DNA of 6,673 nucleotides, taken from positions 1 to 6,673 of the forward strand of contig JABJMI010000376.1 of NCBI GenBank assembly GCA_018659505.1, given 5' to 3'. Shown here one piece after another: positions 5,495-6,673 of this stretch; position 1 is the stretch's first letter; each line of letters opens with the position of its first letter. The DNA comes from Planctomicrobium sp. Its GTDB lineage: Bacteria > Planctomycetota > Planctomycetia > Planctomycetales > Planctomycetaceae. The position numbers and the translations under genes are program-made. A model generated the notes under the pieces. It was not told the origin of the DNA, did no database searches, and saw only the letters and a list, made by a program, of their open reading frames with translations.

Positions 5495-6325
5495 TCATAG
5501 AGGTTTGCCGCATTTTCGGCAGAATTCGGCGTCTTTCAAGTGTCCTTCTGCCATGCAATAGGGACAGGCTTGATTCGAGATTTCAGCCTTCTTTTTTCCA
5601 TCTGAAAATTCTGCTGAGACAAATCCAGTTGGTACAATGATTAAGCTATAACCAACAAGTATTAGCAGAGCTGAAACAAATTTTCCTGGTGTTGTTTGAG
5701 GGACGATATCTCCGTACCCAACGGTTGTCATGGTAACGACTGCCCAATAGACAGATTGCGGAATCGATGTGAATTGAGTCTCTTCTGGTTGGGCAAGGCG
5801 TTCAATTTCGTACATAGCTGTGCCTGCAATCGTCACGGTAATTAACACGACCATCAAAAACACAATCACTTTAGATCGCGCACGCCAGATCGCACTAGCA
5901 AGGTCTTCTGATTCACTCGTCATGTGGATCAGTTTCATAATTCGGAAGACTCGCAACAAGCGAAATGAACGTACGACTGCAAATGATCGAGCGCTTCCAT
6001 ACGCAGGTGACAGATACGTAGGAAGGATCGAAATCAAGTCGATGATGCCATAAAAACTGAATGCGTAATTCAAGGGGCGACGGACTGCAATCAGACGCAG
6101 AACATATTCAATCGTAAAGAGAACTGTGAAGAACCATTCGATTCGATTTAGCAGATCGCCGTAGCGAAGTTGGTAATCTTCAACAGTCTCAATCGCAACC
6201 ACACCGACACTCAAAAGAATGGCGACTAACAATGCAATGTCGAACCATTGTCCGGCGCGCGTGTCGGCTTCAAAGATGATGACATAAAGACGTTCCCGCC
6301 ATGGTGCTCGTTGTGTCTTGTGCAT
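5495..6325 (-). CDS. Voltage-gated potassium channel (ion transporter) with C-terminal zinc ribbon
   Basis: The 276-residue protein has the full six-helix layout of a bacterial Kv channel subunit, which works as a tetramer in the inner membrane. S1 is about residues 28-48, S2 61-80, S3 88-105 with acidic D96, S4 112-132, S5 151-173, and S6 215-240 containing VPTG. S4 carries R113, R119, R122, R125, R128 and K131, mostly at every third position as required for voltage sensing. The pore loop holds the K+ selectivity filter T-V-G-Y-G-D at residues 201-206. After S6 a short cytoplasmic tail ends in a zinc ribbon, C254-x2-C257-x11-C269-x2-C272, an arrangement I recall from other bacterial ion transporters. 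The N-terminus RERLYVIIFEADTRAGQWFDIALL fits the family, so ATG 6325 is right although no Shine-Dalgarno site is visible. Complete and apparently functional. Confidence 0.96.
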   Translation of the reverse strand: MHKTQRAPWRERLYVIIFEADTRAGQWFDIALLVAILLSVGVVAIETVEDYQLRYGDLLNRIEWFFTVLFTIEYVLRLIAVRRPLNYAFSFYGIIDLISILPTYLSPAYGSARSFAVVRSFRLLRVFRIMKLIHMTSESEDLASAIWRARSKVIVFLMVVLITVTIAGTAMYEIERLAQPEETQFTSIPQSVYWAVVTMTTVGYGDIVPQTTPGKFVSALLILVGYSLIIVPTGFVSAEFSDGKKKAEISNQACPYCMAEGHLKDAEFCRKCGKPL

Positions 6326-6335
6326 CTGCGAAGTC

Positions 6336-6354
6336 TAAGCGAATTTTTTGCTTA
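6336..6354. repeat. Short stem-loop upstream of the channel gene
   Basis: TAAGCGAA (6336-6343) and TTTGCTTA (6347-6354) pair over eight positions with one mismatch, which is a G-U pair in plus-strand RNA, around TTT. It starts 11 bp upstream of the channel ATG, so in a channel transcript it could lie in the 5' leader. It may be chance in AT-rich DNA. Confidence 0.25.
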
Positions 6355-6393
6355 ACCGCAATGGAGATACAGAATGGACGGACAAGTAGCGGT

Positions 6394-6412
6394 TGCACAC
6401 AAAATGTGTGCA
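6394..6412 (-). terminator. Perfect 8-bp hairpin after the PQQ-like gene, possible terminator or operator
   Basis: TGCACACA and TGTGTGCA pair perfectly around three bases. It lies about 40 bases after the stop of the minus-strand PQQ-like gene and about 70 bp before the channel start. No T-run follows in the direction of transcription (ACCGCTAC), so it is not a standard intrinsic terminator. It could act with Rho, protect a 3' end, or be an operator for the channel gene. Confidence 0.35.
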
Positions 6413-6453
6413 GCTAAACGAACATTCAAAAATTAAACTGATCGTGAAGAGTT

Positions 6454-6673
6454 CTACTCGACTTCCCCGATGCGATACAGTGCTTTGTCTGTTCGGATGA
6501 GTAAATCAGAATCAATGACTGCGGGAGTCGCTTTAATTGTTCCGTCTATACGGTTGGCTTTGACGAGTCTTGTTTTCGAAGCGTGAGGATCGACGATTTT
6601 AGTGACGCCTTCTTCGCTGAAGAAGTAGAGCAAGCCGTTGGTATAGATCGGTGATGCCGAGAAGTTTCCGCCG
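6454..6673 (-). CDS. PQQ-like beta-propeller repeat protein (C-terminal end, cut by window edge)
   Basis: The last 72 residues are visible, ending at TAG (6456-6454); the start lies beyond the right edge. The segment GGNFSASPIYTNGLLYFFSEEG is a propeller strand set, and the ending ATPAVIDSDLLIRTDKALYRIGEVE is typical of the last blade of planctomycete BamB-like PQQ propeller proteins. As with the left-edge gene, the fold can be recognised but enzymatic use of PQQ cannot be assumed. It could not be the same gene as the left-edge fragment; it is a separate paralogue on the same strand. The channel gene starts 128 bp after its stop with a hairpin between, so co-transcription is uncertain. Confidence 0.88.
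   Translation of the reverse strand, partial: GGNFSASPIYTNGLLYFFSEEGVTKIVDPHASKTRLVKANRIDGTIKATPAVIDSDLLIRTDKALYRIGEVE

Noticed and set aside
1..6673. Mobile element, phage, defence island, CRISPR or tRNA
   Set aside because: No transposase, integrase, nuclease, spaced direct repeats, terminal repeats or cloverleaf sequence was found on either strand.

Overview
The window looks like chromosomal DNA from a planctomycete, probably of the Planctomycetaceae/Gimesia-Rubinisphaera type. This rests on protein style only: two secreted PQQ-like beta-propeller proteins of the kind heavily expanded in that phylum, a secreted WD40 propeller, long gaps, weak or absent Shine-Dalgarno sites for several genes, and moderate GC. 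There is no rRNA or marker gene to fix the taxon. No tRNA, CRISPR array, transposase, phage gene or restriction system is visible.

Layout. Bases 1-803 (minus) are the N-terminal part of a secreted PQQ-like propeller protein that runs off the left edge. Bases 804-1200 are a divergent gap with several short inverted repeats. Bases 1201-1545 (plus) are a HinT-type histidine-triad hydrolase with a TTG start and a small hairpin directly after its stop. Bases 1546-1838 are a leader region holding a perfect 22-bp palindrome. Bases 1839-3497 (plus) encode an exported seven-bladed WD40 protein with an unrecognised C-terminal domain, followed 59 bp later by a second exported protein of unknown function (3557-4204, plus), probably in the same transcript.

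The plus-strand pair converges on a minus-strand cluster across a 182-bp gap that contains a long imperfect hairpin with a nested smaller hairpin (4317-4375). Reading in the minus direction, the cluster is: the end of a second PQQ-like propeller protein (6673-6454), a voltage-gated potassium channel with a C-terminal zinc ribbon (6325-5495), a small DUF2007-like protein fused to a RanBP2-type zinc finger (5408-5061), and a membrane protein with a possible winged-helix tail (5064-4387). The last two overlap by ATGA and are almost certainly translationally coupled.

How they may work together. The DUF2007/zinc-finger protein and the membrane protein are the best-supported functional pair. The channel lies just upstream of them, but an 86-bp gap with a TATAAT box leaves open whether it is co-transcribed. 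The WD40 protein and its neighbour are probably an exported pair. Nothing here amounts to a demonstrable new defence, mobile or biosynthetic system. The most interesting unexplained signals are the 22-bp palindrome, the structured convergent-gap element, and the zinc-finger/membrane pair.
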